From Mytilisepta virgata (lineage: Eukaryota > Mollusca > Bivalvia > Mytilida > Mytilidae), in the NCBI GenBank assembly GCA_028015205.1, contig CM051514.1, forward strand, positions 44,160,150-44,224,149: a DNA stretch of 64,000 bases. The letters run 5' to 3'. Positions within the stretch are counted from its first letter, which is position 1. Every line of letters begins with the position of its first letter. The notes beneath the pieces are model-generated. The model was not told where the DNA came from, did no database searches, and saw only the letters and a list, made by a program, of their open reading frames with translations. The translations under genes were made by a program, and so were the position numbers. Positions 1-11,380 of the stretch are shown here, one piece after another.

Positions 1-1569
1 TGCCATTTCTGTCCGACCCATGAAATTTGTTGCCGCCCAAATTATTTTTTTTTATTGTTGTGAGCATATTTAAGAATAGTTGGCAAGGTCATAAAGAAAA
101 CAGAGAGATATTCAGACTTTAGATCAAAGAATAAAGAAAATGGATCACAACCATATTAGCACTGAGGTTTATATATATTTATAGATAAACCATGTAAAAT
201 TTGCTGGTTAAATTTGCTATGTTTAAACAGTTAGTTAAAAATATGATCTGAACATCTCTCTCAATTAAGCAGGTTTATAAGGGGAGATAATTTTTAATTT
301 GGTTGTTTTAAGCTAAAAGAAGGTCATTTATTTCTTGTCATTAAAAATAATAGTGAATGATTCAATCATGTGAAGGGTGATTTTCTCCATGATATTTAAA
401 ATTCCAGGTTCAGCATTGATAACAATCTAACACAGTCTGTGGATTGTCCCTCAGCAGTTTATATTCATCAGGTTAAATTTAATCATTTTCTTATATATTG
501 AATGTAGATTTTATAATAGGCATGTGTACAAAAGAAAATTAATTTTCACACTGCTTAATAGATTGACTGTTTGATGGATATATAACATCAGATCAAAATA
601 AATTTCCCTTAGTAAATTAACATGTGACCTATCATGTATATTGACAGAAATGTTTTCAAGGTTGAACATGATTTATTGTAAATGGTATATATCAGTGACA
701 AAGATTTCTTCTCTTAAGCCTCTTTTCAAAGAAAATGCAATTAAGCATCATTTGTATTCACATAAAATCAAAGACTAAAACTGATTGGATGATTTATCAT
801 GTTAGAATCACCTTTGGTGCTATTTGTATTGTATTTTATTAAAAAAAAAGTAGGTCAGATACATAATGACTATTGATTTTTATAAAGTTTTTGATGAATG
901 TCTTATTGATATTTATTACTATACTTCAAACTGGTCATAACAGATGTGAAGATATGATTTAACATACAATGTCAATCAAATTTGGAAATTTTTACCCTTT
1001 ACTGACAAAGTTTATAACTGGAATACATTTGTAGTTCTTAATTTCCCCAGAAATGGTGAATTATATTTGTGCTTACTTTGCCAAGAGCAAATAGCAAAAT
1101 TCAAACTTTTTCAGATTGGTTGAAAATGCCTTATAATTAATACTCATTAAAATGTACTTAAAGGAGGACTAAGAACCACTGTACCCCCTGCCTTTGTTTA
1201 GCATTGGACCTAAATCCCCTCACAAATTTTTTTCTAATGAATTTTACTCAGCAAATGTTGGGAAGTTTACAAAATTTACGAGAGAACTTAAACCCATACA
1301 TTGTATAATAATTTGTTTTATTTTAGAAAAAGGAGTGTTCTACTAAGAAAGGGAAATCTTTTCATCTAAAATTTTCAATTTTATTTTTTTCCCCAATGGT
1401 CAATGAAACACGAGGGAAGTGGGCTGCTACTGGCAATTCATCAGACTTGGGAAATTGAGGACTACCACTGAGGAAATATTGCAACTGCCTGACCCATAAA
1501 TGTCCCAGTTTCACATCCTCCCAGGAGCCTATATCTCTCAACTTGATATCCTTTGCAGACTTACAGCAG
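1..1569. other. Non-coding A+T-rich stretch
   Basis: No open frame with recognisable protein similarity, no tRNA-like promoter and no clear repeat is seen here. It could be intergenic or intronic. The boundary with the tandem array on its right is approximate. Confidence 0.5.
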
Positions 1570-3022
1570 AATTAATTGTTTGACTATGTCCATCTTGGTT
1601 GGCAGTCTGGAACATTGGTGCCAAGTTGGGTTCAAATTGGCTCACTGCATTTGCCAAATTTGGTTCCAAACTTTTTACTGGTTTCAGTCAATAAGATTTT
1701 ATGTGAATATTCATATATGGGTCATACTTTAAACTATGTTCAGCTCTGGTGGCAACTTGGATAGGAGCAGGGTCATCAGATAAATAATTTTTTTAAAAAG
1801 GACCATCTAAGGATCATTGCTGCCACGTTTTGTTCCAATTTGTTCACTGGTTTCAGTCAAGAATATTTTCAAGGTAGTTTTCCCATGAGTTACTATGTTA
1901 AATTATGTTCTACTGTGGTGTCCATCTTGCATGGCGAGTGAGGTCATCAGACATAATTCTGAAATAGGACCACCTATGGACCATTGCTGCCTTGTTTGGT
2001 TCCAATCAGGGTCTTATATTTAAATAAGTTTGCCTATGGTAACCATCTTGGATGGCGATGCAGGTCATCAGATAAGATTCTGAAAAAGTACCACCTAAGT
2101 AGCATTGTTGTTAAGTTTTATTCCTGTTGGCTCAGTTGTTTTAGATAAAAAGATCTTTAAGTGACATTTCCCATATGAACATGTGTTAAACTAAGTTTGC
2201 TTGTGGTGGCCATCTTGGATGACAGTCTGGATCATAGGATACAATTCTGAAAGAGGACCATTGACATAATTGGCTTGGTCGTTTTTGAAAAGAAGATCTT
2301 TAAGTGAATTTCCCATAGGGTACAATGTTAAACTGTTTTTGCTTTGCCTGCCATATTGGATGGCCATCTGGGTAATCGAATAAAACACTTGAAGAGAAAC
2401 ATCTGATCATTGCTACCAAGTATGGTTCTGAATTGTCTAAGTGGATTCAACCATTAGAAGATCTATAAGCAATCTCCCATAGGGTGCCATGTTAAACAAA
2501 GTTTGCCTGTGGTGGCCATCTTGGCAGTCTGGATAATCGGATATACTTTTGAAAGAGGGTCATCTAAGGACCATTGCTAAAAACTTTTGTTCCAATTGAT
2601 GAGTGGTTTTGGACAAGAAGATCTTTAATTGAATTTCCCCATACATGTAGATTTCTATCTTAATCTATGTTTGGCTGCTGTGGCCATACTGGATGGCCAT
2701 CTTTGAATTGGATATAAGGCTGAAAGAGGACCATCTGAAGATCATTGCTACCAAGTTTGGTTCTAATTGGCTTAGGGGATTGATGTTAAAACATCTTAAA
2801 TTGAATTTCCCATAGTTTCCTTTGTTAAAGTTTATCTTGGATGCCTGTCCAGGTAATTCAGGATACCATTTTGAAAGAGGAACATCTAATTAAGGACCAT
2901 TGCTATCAAGTTTGGTTTCAATTGGGCTAGTTGTTCCAGAGGAGATCTGTAAAGAAAAGTTTATGACGACGAAGGACACCATACCCCAAGTAATGGCAAT
3001 AGCTCACATGGCCAGGTGAGCT
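1570..3022 (-). repeat. Family A tandem-core element, inverted
   Basis: Read on the minus strand, the element starts with a hairpin head at 3001-3022 (AGCTCAC..GTGAGCT), followed by a short GTCGTC-rich stretch and about nine imperfect core units. Each unit is marked by a CCATCTTGG-like block near 1590, 1745, 1921, 2041, 2207, 2350, 2515, 2681 and 2833, giving a spacing of about 120-176 bp. The same head and core recur near 35.5-39.0 kb and 54.4 kb, so this is a dispersed family. No transposase is seen. The low-coordinate end is not sharply defined. Short open frames inside it are not genes. Confidence 0.8.
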
Positions 3023-4033
3023 TAAAAGCATGCCATTGCCTTAAAAAAGAAAACTGGGAGACTCTAGTTAGATATAAGATTTGAAGTTTCCAGTTGGTAA
3101 ATATGATGAAGGTTAATACTGAAAAGAAAACTGTATGCAGGAATTTATTTCTGAAATATGAAGAAGGGTTATGGACTATGGTGAATTAAGTATTGACACA
3201 AACACAAAATCTTTATGTGCACATGACAGAATTCCGAGTGAATGAAAAGAATTTTTTTGCTGAAGACAAAAATTGTGGAAAGTTGAGAAAAATAACCCAA
3301 GATGCTGCAAAAATTACCAAAAAATTCAATTCCATGTAATGACATTGCCTTATTAAAAACCATGACCAGATTGTAATGTTTTGAAAATCATAATAAAGCC
3401 TGTAACACGAAGAACACTGTTGCACTTTATTGTTAGTTCAAGATGGCCCCTAGCACAGATTTTAGATTTTTGTGTCATTCGTTTAAAACCTTTTGTCACG
3501 AATGTTTTATATAAATTGATGTCCGTACATGGCTTTTAACATCTTTTGGCATTTAAATCTACTCTACAACCTCTTGAATTATTGTGTCAGGCTTCAGCAT
3601 ACTCATAAGTCATATTGAAATCTGCATGACTGTGTAATACAACAAAATAGGTCTCATAGAATTTCATTTCTTTAAAATTGGATACATTTGATTTAGAATT
3701 AAATCACGAATGTTGATTAGGACGCTGTTTCTTGAGGGCTGATTATTAATAGATTCTATCTTGACATTTACAGAGAGTAAATAAGAAAGTATCTCATAAT
3801 GCACTGCCGTGATTGATTTGTCATATCATAGACAATCCAGTTGGAATTGTACTTATTTCAACTCCAGTCGTTCTCATTTGCTTTGTCAATATATTCAAAA
3901 ATGTCATGTGGGTACTGTACCTTCAGCCTTTTGTCCTTTTGCTAAGATTAATGAAAACAACTATGAGGTACATTATGACACTATTTGAAGATGTCAAAGT
4001 TTAATGGCTTATTTACTTTAATCAAACGAAACA
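3023..4033. other. Non-coding stretch between repeats
   Basis: No coding region, tRNA-like promoter or terminal repeat is recognised. Short open frames lack composition or similarity that would support a protein. Confidence 0.45.
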
Positions 4034-4453
4034 CATACTATTAGATTGATTGATTGATTGTTGCTTAACGTCCAGTGGCAAATATGTCATGCTTCTTCAG
4101 GACGACAACCAGTTAAATTTATCAAACAATTCAAATAAGGGTGGGATGGGACACAAAGGGGAACCAATTTTGACTGCCACTGTAAAAGGGGGATGGTTGG
4201 GTAGGGTCAGATAATTTAGCCTTCCGTAGAGGCCATCAGCCTACTCTTTTTCGAAAACTACAGAAGGGATCTTTAGCGTGCAGGGAGTGTGGCATTCTCC
4301 AAACACGTTACCCACTATGATCCACGGTTAGGCTTTCCGTATTATGACCTGACAACCCCCCAATGAGAGGGTCTCCCCTATCCGCCACCCGGGGATGTGC
4401 TAGGCAGCTCTATGGGTTGAGCTCCCGTGATCCGTCACAGGCATACTATTAGA
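4034..4453 (-). mobile_element. tRNA-like SINE or retroposon with 12-bp target duplication
   Basis: The element body is 4046-4441 on the minus strand. Its 3' end (low coordinate) is a simple tail of repeated AATC units, and its 5' part contains GGGAGCTC..TAGAGCTGCC, which resembles a tRNA box A. It is bracketed by a perfect 12-bp direct repeat, CATACTATTAGA, at 4034-4045 and 4442-4453. This is what target-primed reverse transcription leaves behind. The intact duplication suggests a fairly recent insertion. A diverged relative lies at 56598-56900. Confidence 0.85.
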
Positions 4454-4675
4454 ATAGATTTATTTGTAAGAGGTAACAGTATAATGTACAGAATAGGCTG
4501 TAAGCTTTCTGAATCTTGCTATGCTTAAAATGTTTTTGTACATGGAATATCATTATATTGGTACCTTTATATTGTTTACATTATTTTAACTGCAGCTTAT
4601 TGTCTTTTCTTTCAACGAGAACATATTTTCCCCATGTCAGTGTTCTTTTTATAAATTTCTGCTTTAAATATGAAT

Positions 4676-4915
4676 AATCACCAAAATGGATAACAGGAAA
4701 GGTCAACAATGAAATAACAATCAATCAAAGCAATCTTACTGACAGAAGTCTGGGAAAAAATAATATAAAAGAGTACCAACACAAACATGAATACAACAAG
4801 ATCGTCTGACTGTGTACAGACACTGAACAGTGGTGGGGTTAAACCGGTTTTATGCATATTGGTACCCAACCCTCCCCCTTATTTATCCTGACACTCTGGT
4901 GTATAAACACACTAT
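4676..4915 (-). repeat. Dispersed repeat H, minus copy
   Basis: This is the reverse complement of the sequence at about 63760-63960. Both share the block CCGGTTTAACCCCACCAC and the stretch beginning with GTGTCAGGATAGATAAGG. A short fragment lies at 19539-19600, and a diverged copy at 18455-18620. I recognise the sequence as a common mussel repeat. There is no coding capacity, and the ends are approximate. Confidence 0.75.
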
Positions 4916-4994
4916 AAAACCAATACAGTATGATAACTAACAAGGTGACCTTTAGGACAGACCTGATTTGTACTTAAAATGTATCTCCACAGGC

Positions 4995-5349
4995 TTTTTA
5001 TGCGACGAAGAGTCAGGGGGGCATATTGATTTACCCATGTCCGTCCGTTCGTCCGAACTATGTGGTTAAGTTTTGCATTTAGGTTCATTTCTTTGGAACT
5101 AAGCATAGTGTATCAATTGAACTTCTCAGTAGAATTTGCCTTGGGTAGTACTGAACAGTCATACAATAATTGGGTCACTATGACCTACATTTTATGCTTG
5201 AACGGATCTGGTTGTTTTGCGCTTAGGTTCATTTCTTTGGAACTAAGCATAGTGTATCAACGAAACTTCATCAGTGGATAGTACTGAGCATTCATACTTG
5301 CCTACATTTTAGGCGGGGTATCCGTGTCTTACAGACACAATTTCTAGTT
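4995..5349 (+). repeat. Family C short element
   Basis: A head around 5001-5033 (TGCGACGAAG..GGGGGGCA) is followed by a GTCCGTCCGTTCGTCC tract. Two core units follow, each starting with a GTTAAGTTTTGCRTTTAGG-like block, the second near 5210. The tail contains CCGTGTCTTACAGACAC and ends near TTTCTAGTT. The same core and tail occur at 47193-47512, and the tail also at about 20285-20316. Confidence 0.75.
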
Positions 5350-6407
5350 TATAATTTACAGACACACTTCATCTTAAAAAAATCACTCCAAACAAAACAA
5401 CTTTGTCCATAATTATCAAGTGCGGGCATGGGCATACTTCTTTTCTAGTTTTTGTCTCGTCTGCTATGACAAGTCGCGATGGCGAGATATAGGTTTTACT
5501 TTCCGGCGACGGCATTGTAAACTTTTTTAAAACCTTAATAACTTTGAACACATAATAACTACAATTAAGATTTTAGGTCCACGTATACCTTATCGTATAA
5601 GGTTTTCGGCAATATACTTGTCCCGTGACCCTGACCTCCTTTCATGGTTCACAGGCTTCATAAACATAAATATAAAATCTGCATCAAAGTTTCGTGGTTA
5701 AATCCATTTCTCAGCAACTGTAATTCATATTTGGTCTATAGACAGTTCTTAGTTGGTACATGGCAGTCTTGCACCTGGCTTGGGACCTTGACCTCAATTT
5801 CATGGTTGAGTGACCTGCATCACATGTTCATGATTAAGTCAATTTCTCAGCAACTGTTATATCTAAGCCAACCATATTTGTTCTGTAGGCAGTTCTTAGT
5901 AGGTAATTGCCAGTCTGACACTGGACTTGGGACATTGACCCCAGTATCATGCTTGAGTTACTTTGTCACAATGTCATTGTTAAGTCCATTTCTCAGCAAC
6001 TATACTACCTAGACCCACCATATTTTATCATTAGATAGTTCTTAGTGAGTACATATCGGCATGACACCTGTCTTTTGACATTGGCCTGAATTTCATGGTT
6101 GAGTGACCTGTGTCACATTTTCGTGATTAAGTACATCTCTTAGAAACTGTAATACCTAAGACCACCATATCTGGTCAATAGATAGTTCTTAGTGGGTGCA
6201 TGCCAGTCTGCTACTGTCCCCATAACGTGACCTCAATTTCATGCTTGAGTGACTTGTGTTACATTTTCGAGATTAAATCCATTTCTCAGCAGCTGTTATA
6301 CCTAGGCCCATCATATTTGGTCTGTAGATAGTTATTTGTGGATACATGCCTGTGTAACACCTGTCAGGTGAACTTGACCTGAATTTCATGCTTGAGTGAC
6401 TTAATAT

Positions 6408-7025
6408 CTGTGGAACACAATTATTTGTGGTACACCAATTTTCATGGACAACGCAATCCGGGAATTTAAAAATATAATGAAATCAATATTTTCAATCATT
6501 TTATCAAGAGGAAATAAAAGAAAAACCTCGAGGTCCTTTCCAAGAATGCAATATCATTGTTTGATCTTTAGTACATTTTGTAAATATATCTCCAACGGAT
6601 GAGTATGAATAACAATGTTGATAGCAAAGAAGATTTTAGTTTCCTACAGGAAGAGATTTGAGCTTAGATAAATTATTGAAAATAAACATATACCCCAAAT
6701 GATGTAAACGATGTCATAGTAAAGTATTTATAAGGTTTTAATAATAATAATTGATTTCTTTGGTTTTTGTTTTTAGCTTCGGCAGCAAATATTTTGTTTT
6801 GAACAAGCTTCTAATAGATATTAGTCAAGATGATAACGATATCGTTGATTGCACTAGTTGGATTTATTTATCATTCGATTTTAAACACTCTTCATTAGTT
6901 TAGACTGGCCTCATTTGATTTTCGTTTTTTCTTAATTTTTAATCCACTAAATTAAGAACCCACAAATTTGTATTTTTGCCCCAATTCTCGAAAATTGGAG
7001 TAAACGAAAATATCTGAATTCACAG
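6408..7025. mobile_element. Element S, non-autonomous insertion
   Basis: It begins CTGTGGAACAC and ends GAATTCACAG, an imperfect short inverted terminal repeat. It interrupts a family B unit: the interrupted unit reads TTAATAT before it and TACATTTCCG after it, compatible with a TA target duplication. Its first 280 bp or so closely match 24118-24410. No transposase is present, so it would depend on enzymes in trans. Mariner-like mobilisation is an inference from the TA site only. Confidence 0.7.
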
Positions 7026-7108
7026 TACATTTCCGTGATTTAGTCTATTTCTCAGCAACTGTACTAATTAGACCCATATAGTATTTGGTTAACAGTATAC
7101 ACTTATTT

Positions 7109-7489
7109 AATGTGTAGCCAGGCAATCGACCAGAATATTCTTCCCAAGGTACTGGCAACAGCTTAGTGTTCTATTGCCCGTAGGCAACGGCTTAGGGAAA
7201 AAATGTTCTGGTCTATTGCCCGGCTGCACATTCAGTAACTGTTTTATTACCTAATAGTAGTTTTGGGATGCACATTTTTGTATTTTCAAAGTTTTTGGAT
7301 AGAGGGATAATTATATATAAGCATAAAGTAATTAAAATGTATTTTTAAAAACAGTTAACAATATACAGATATTCAAAACGTCAATAAAACGTCGTTCTAT
7401 TGCCCGATAGACAAATTAAAAGTGAAATATGGTTAAAACTAAAATATGCCCAATAGAATGGTAATTAATATATTATTAGGTAATAAAAT
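7109..7489. mobile_element. Compound foldback insertion
   Basis: One inverted pair is 7109-7145 with 7195-7232 (outer ends AATGTGTAGCC and GGCTGCACATT). A second is 7242-7259 with 7471-7488 (TTTTATTACCTAATA and its complement, 17 of 18 bases). The motif CTATTGCCCG recurs inside. It sits within a family B unit whose uninterrupted version is seen near 53341-53400, so it is a later insertion. Two adjacent foldback units or one decayed element are both possible. Confidence 0.65.
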
Positions 7490-8087
7490 TTCTTTGTGGG
7501 TTTATACCACTTTTACATCTGACCCCTTACCTTTGACCTCTATTTCAATCTTGAGTGACTTGTTTCACGTTTTGAGATAATGTCCATTTCTCAGCTACTG
7601 CAGTACATAGACAAACCATGTTTGGTTTATGGATAGTCCTTGGTGAGTACATACCAGTCTGAGACCTAATTACTGACCTGGGACATTTCTCTGTAGCTGT
7701 AATACCTATATCGACTGTATATGGTCTAGATACTTCTTGGCAAATAGGTGTCAGTGTTTAGGCTTGAGTGCCTCTCAATACATTTTTACAAATAAGTCAA
7801 TTTCTGAACAGATGCTATAAATGTATTTAGTCCCACCATTTATTGTCTATAGATAGTTATCGGTGGGTACATACCAGTCTGAGACCTGATTCAGTGATTG
7901 CTGACCTGGGACACAGGTTTAGGCTTGAATGACATACATTAGATTTTTCAGGCAAATGTTGCCTGACCATTACTACATGTAAATCTTTTAACACATTTTC
8001 CTTTGACTTGCAATATCGGGTATGAGACAATCTTTATTCTGTGTCCATGTGTGTACTCAGGTGTCCATTTAGTGTCCACTCTTGTTA

Positions 8088-8627
8088 GTAAGAAATATGT
8101 CTATGAATTTTATGAGACACACCGTATAATTTTTTCGGTTGAAGCTGTAGTAGAGAAATCTATACTCACTCAGTCCATACGCCATACAGAAAGTCATAAC
8201 AAAAGCTCACAATCTAATTACAAAAGAGGCGAATAATGATTGCATACAAATGTGCAATTAGTATTTCGTTTGTGTATAAAAATATTTACATAATAGTTGT
8301 ATTTAGCAATTTTGACCTCAAATGAACTTTTATTGTCTATATATGTTAGTTTTTATGATTTTAGATTTTTTGGAAAAATTTCCCAAACTTCTACCTTAAC
8401 CATGTTAACTGGCATAGAACATTAATGATATTTCTCATATGAGCCTTTTCATATTGTTATGCTAATTATCTACTTCTCAATTCAAATTTATGACAGTATG
8501 ACAACAATTTGGAAAGAGACATAGAGCCTTGTTCTTTGGTATGTTGGTGCCTTTAAAACTAACGTATTCTGATCATGATATTAGCAGTATGAATGTGATA
8601 AAATCTAATGTTTTTTTTTTCAAAATT
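8088..8627. other. Non-coding A+T-rich stretch
   Basis: Nothing recognisable is seen between the family B tail and the GGTCT foldback. Confidence 0.4.
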
Positions 8628-8855
8628 GGCATGTTCTAAAACCTGGTCTGGTCTCACTGGTCTGGTCTGGTCTAGTCTGTTGGTCTCATTGGACTGATCT
8701 GTTGGTCTGGTCTGGTCTGGGGTGATGTCATTGTTCTGACTTGATCAGGTCTTATAAATTAAAAGGCAACATAAGTATATACCGGTATCTAAGAGCAGAC
8801 CAGACCAGACCGACAGACCAGACCGATTAGACCAGACCAGGTTTTAGAACATGCC
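8628..8855. mobile_element. GGTCT-rich foldback element
   Basis: A perfect 27-bp inverted repeat at 8628-8654 and 8829-8855 (outer end GGCATGTTCTAAAACC) runs into arms built of GGTCT or CTGGTCT units. These are on the plus strand at about 8642-8720 and on the minus strand at about 8796-8840. The unique centre is only about 75 bp. The layout matches foldback transposons with internally repeated terminal inverted repeats. There is no coding capacity. Confidence 0.8.
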
Positions 8856-9259
8856 TTTCAAATTTGCTAAAGATTCTCAAATGTATTACAGAAATATGAA
8901 TTATTATATTTTTTATGTAATTCCCATGTTAATTGCCTGAGAAATAGTATAATTAAGTGAAATATTTACATAAAACTAAGATTCCTTTTGGTTTTATAAT
9001 TTAGAGATATTTGGAATATGTCATTTGTTTAGTAGTTATTTTCTATACTTTAATTTGAACATAAATGAAGTCATGACAAACGATATGTAATGCATTAAAT
9101 ATATTTTCTTTTTAAGCCAATATCTTCATTTTGATTTTAAGATTCATATTGTTAATTAAATTTAAACAGAACTTTAAAATCTGTGGAGTGATAACAGAAT
9201 TTGGGTCAGAAATTTATTTTTGTACATGCAAAATATGAGTAATCTGAAGAAAATTTTCA

Positions 9260-9640
9260 CATGAAATATTATGTGAGGTTTTTAACATGCAATGTGGGAG
9301 GTTTGGGTACCAAAAAAAAAAAAAATGGTTATCCTCAACACTACACGTACTCAGTCTCTGTTGTTTTGATGTTTGTGTTTTGTGCTCTCTTCTGAAGTTC
9401 AGTTAATTGATTGGTATGTCATTATTAGCCTTTCCTATTATCCGTTTTGTTATTATTTAAATTAGGTAATTTTATTTCATCGTTTAATTTTTTTGCAACT
9501 TACAAAATGCCAACAAAAGTTGCATGTGAAAACCAAACACACCATTACGTTAATTTAAGAAAAATTTAATATGATTTTTAATGTGAGGTTTATAACATGC
9601 AAAGTGGGAGGTTTTGGTACCCAAACACTGGTTTATCCCT
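9260..9640. repeat. Direct repeat pair of about 45 bp
   Basis: The block ATGTGAGGTTTTTAACATGC followed by a GTGGGAGGTTTGGGTACC-like stretch at about 9268-9310 recurs with few changes at about 9577-9625. The intervening sequence resembles the far end of repeat H in degraded form. This may be two offset copies of one old dispersed repeat. Confidence 0.55.
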
Positions 9641-9654
9641 AACACTACTCAGTA

Positions 9655-9960
9655 TCAATTTTGATGCACAAGATGTGCACATTTCTTTGATTTACGACTC
9701 ATCAGTTGTGCTTAAGGCCTAAAATGTTGAAAAGCGAAACAATATTCCAAACAGGTTGGAGAGCATATACAAAAATGCCAAAATGACCAAAAGGGTAAGA
9801 ACAGGTCTGTGCACGAGGGAGATATTCCTTAGATTTTGCAAATTCTGAATTTTTGTAATTAAAGTATCAATTTCGGGCTAGTATCCAAATTACTATAGCA
9901 ACTGAGTTTGGGATACCATCGAGGACTTGAAGTCCACAAGCAACGGTATCGACTCAGTGG
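9655..9960. repeat. Repeat candidate ending in a nested hairpin
   Basis: The last part, 9901-9957, folds as nested complementary pairs: ACTGAG with CTCAGT, then GATACC with GGTATC, then the near-palindrome GGACTTGAAGTCC. Such a terminal hairpin resembles the heads of the other families in this window. I believe the sequence is repeated in mussels but see only one copy here. Confidence 0.45.
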
Positions 9961-10269
9961 TTAAAAATAACTTCTTTGATACCAATTTTGATGATCAAAT
10001 CACTGAAATCATGACCCATGCTAGCATGAGATACCAACTTCGTCCTATATAGAATTCCTTTTGTTCTTTGACTGATACCTTGGAGGATCTTATGTTTTTT
10101 CATATATTGCATGCATATATAAGAATACAAACAATGTAGCTTAGATATCATTATATTTTAAATATATTATTTCAGTGGTTTTTTTAAATTATTTTTATCC
10201 TCGAGTACAGAGTAAAGTTTATTAGGTATACTCTCATTTCTAAAAGACGCGAACTTATTAAAACAATGG

Positions 10270-10335
10270 AATATTTTCTGAAAAGCATGATTTCTTTATC
10301 AACAGATAACGAAATCATGCTTTTCAGAAAATATT
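10270..10335. repeat. Near-perfect 66-nt hairpin
   Basis: Positions 10270-10294 are the exact reverse complement of 10311-10335 (25 bp). Inside them, after one mismatch, TTATC (10296-10300) pairs with GATAA (10305-10309) around the tetraloop AACA. A 31-position stem with one mismatch is far beyond chance for a stretch this short. It could be the remnant of a small foldback element or a source of hairpin RNA; the sequence alone does not decide. Confidence 0.85.
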
Positions 10336-10662
10336 TAATGTTAGACTTTTCTTTGTGTTGAAGACTCAGGTGATTTATATAAATATTCTGTTGTTTTATG
10401 TCACCCTTTACTTTTGCTTTGTTGATGTGTTTGTGAAATCACTGGTGCTTTTTCCACAGAACAATGGTCTTAGATATTACCTTTAACCTGATCAGCTGTA
10501 TCAGATGATGACATTGTTTATGAAGTCACGTTAAAAAAACATGCCTTACTGTAAAACAATAATGTGTGGTTTGCTTTTGTTAGAGAAATGAAAATAGTAC
10601 ATTGTTTGACAGTTCTTTAGCTAGAGGTTCAGAAAAGGTCATATATATTCCAATAAAGAAAA

Positions 10663-10830
10663 GACTAGTATACATTATTGTTTAGTTGCCAGCTGAAGCC
10701 CGCCTCCTGGTGCAGGATTTTCTCGCTGCGGTGAAGACCCATCGGTAGCCTTGAGCTGTTCTCTGCTCTTTGGTCGGGTTGTTGTCTGTTTGAAACGTTC
10801 CCCGTTTCCATTCTCTATTCTAGTAATAAG
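10663..10830 (+). mobile_element. Truncated copy of mussel repeat K
   Basis: It matches the last 165 bp or so of the repeat at 29940-30340. Both share ACTAGTATACATTATTG, CCAGCTGAAGCCC, TTCTCGCTGCG and TTTCCATTCTCTATTCTA. The copies share their downstream end, while this one lacks the upstream part, as with 5'-truncated retroposons. Confidence 0.75.
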
Positions 10831-11044
10831 AATTATTATAAATACAAATAAATAAAATAAAAACAAATGTAAATGTAACATGTACATGTTGGGTAATGGT
10901 ATTTTGTGTTCGTCATTTCATAAAGAATTTCCAGTATTGTTCTTATATTGTTTTGAATTTCGTGATTGCACGATGGTATTATATATACATTGCTGACTTG
11001 AATACCAAAGAAGTACGGCCACTTTCTCTTGTATTTGTTTCACT

Positions 11045-11316
11045 CATAAACATTGAGGAGCCTCGGTGGCCGAGTGGTCTAGATAGTTTGTCTTGACTAC
11101 TAATGATCAGTAGCCTGTCAACACTGGTGTTCCACCTGTGGCAGGGTGTGTTCGACTCTGATGTAAATTGACAAAGATTGCCAATTTTCCTACCGAAGGT
11201 CGTGGTTCTCTCCGGGTACTCCGGCTTCCTCCACCAATAAAAACTGGCCGCCGCTAAATAGCCAAATGTGCTGGAAACGGCGTAAAACCCCAACTAAACA
11301 AACAAACATAAACTTT
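11045..11316 (+). mobile_element. tRNA-derived SINE, copy 1
   Basis: The body is about 11055-11306. It opens with GCCTCGGTGGCCGAGTGG, a tRNA box A of the Leu/Ser type. A conserved middle (ATTGCCAATTTTCCTACCGA) follows, then AAAAACTGGCCGCC and a simple AAAC tail. The flanks CATAAACATT (11045-11054) and CATAAACTTT (11307-11316) form a 9-of-10 target duplication. The box B region is shortened relative to the 27.4-kb copy, so internal promoter function is probably lost. Confidence 0.85.
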
Positions 11317-11380
11317 TTTTTTTTATTCTGAAATATTTGCCTACTTTTTATTGTAAACTATTGTATGCAAGTCATTTTTT

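Larger units (their letters stand above)
5455..8087 (+). repeat. Family B tandem array with two nested insertions
   Basis: The hairpin head is at 5455-5487 (TCTCG..GCGAGA). Core units carry TTTCTCAGCAACTG and CTTGAGTGACTT blocks. Anchor positions 5848, 5994, 6141 and 6287 are spaced 146, 147 and 146 bp. The array is broken by element S (6408-7025) and by a foldback insertion (about 7109-7489), then continues to a tail ending near TGTCCACTCTTGTTA at about 8087. The same head, core and tail form an uninterrupted array at 52051-53974. Confidence 0.85.

Noticed and set aside
5644..6012. 122-codon plus-strand frame
   Set aside because: It lies wholly within family B tandem units and its protein sequence simply repeats with the 146-bp DNA period.
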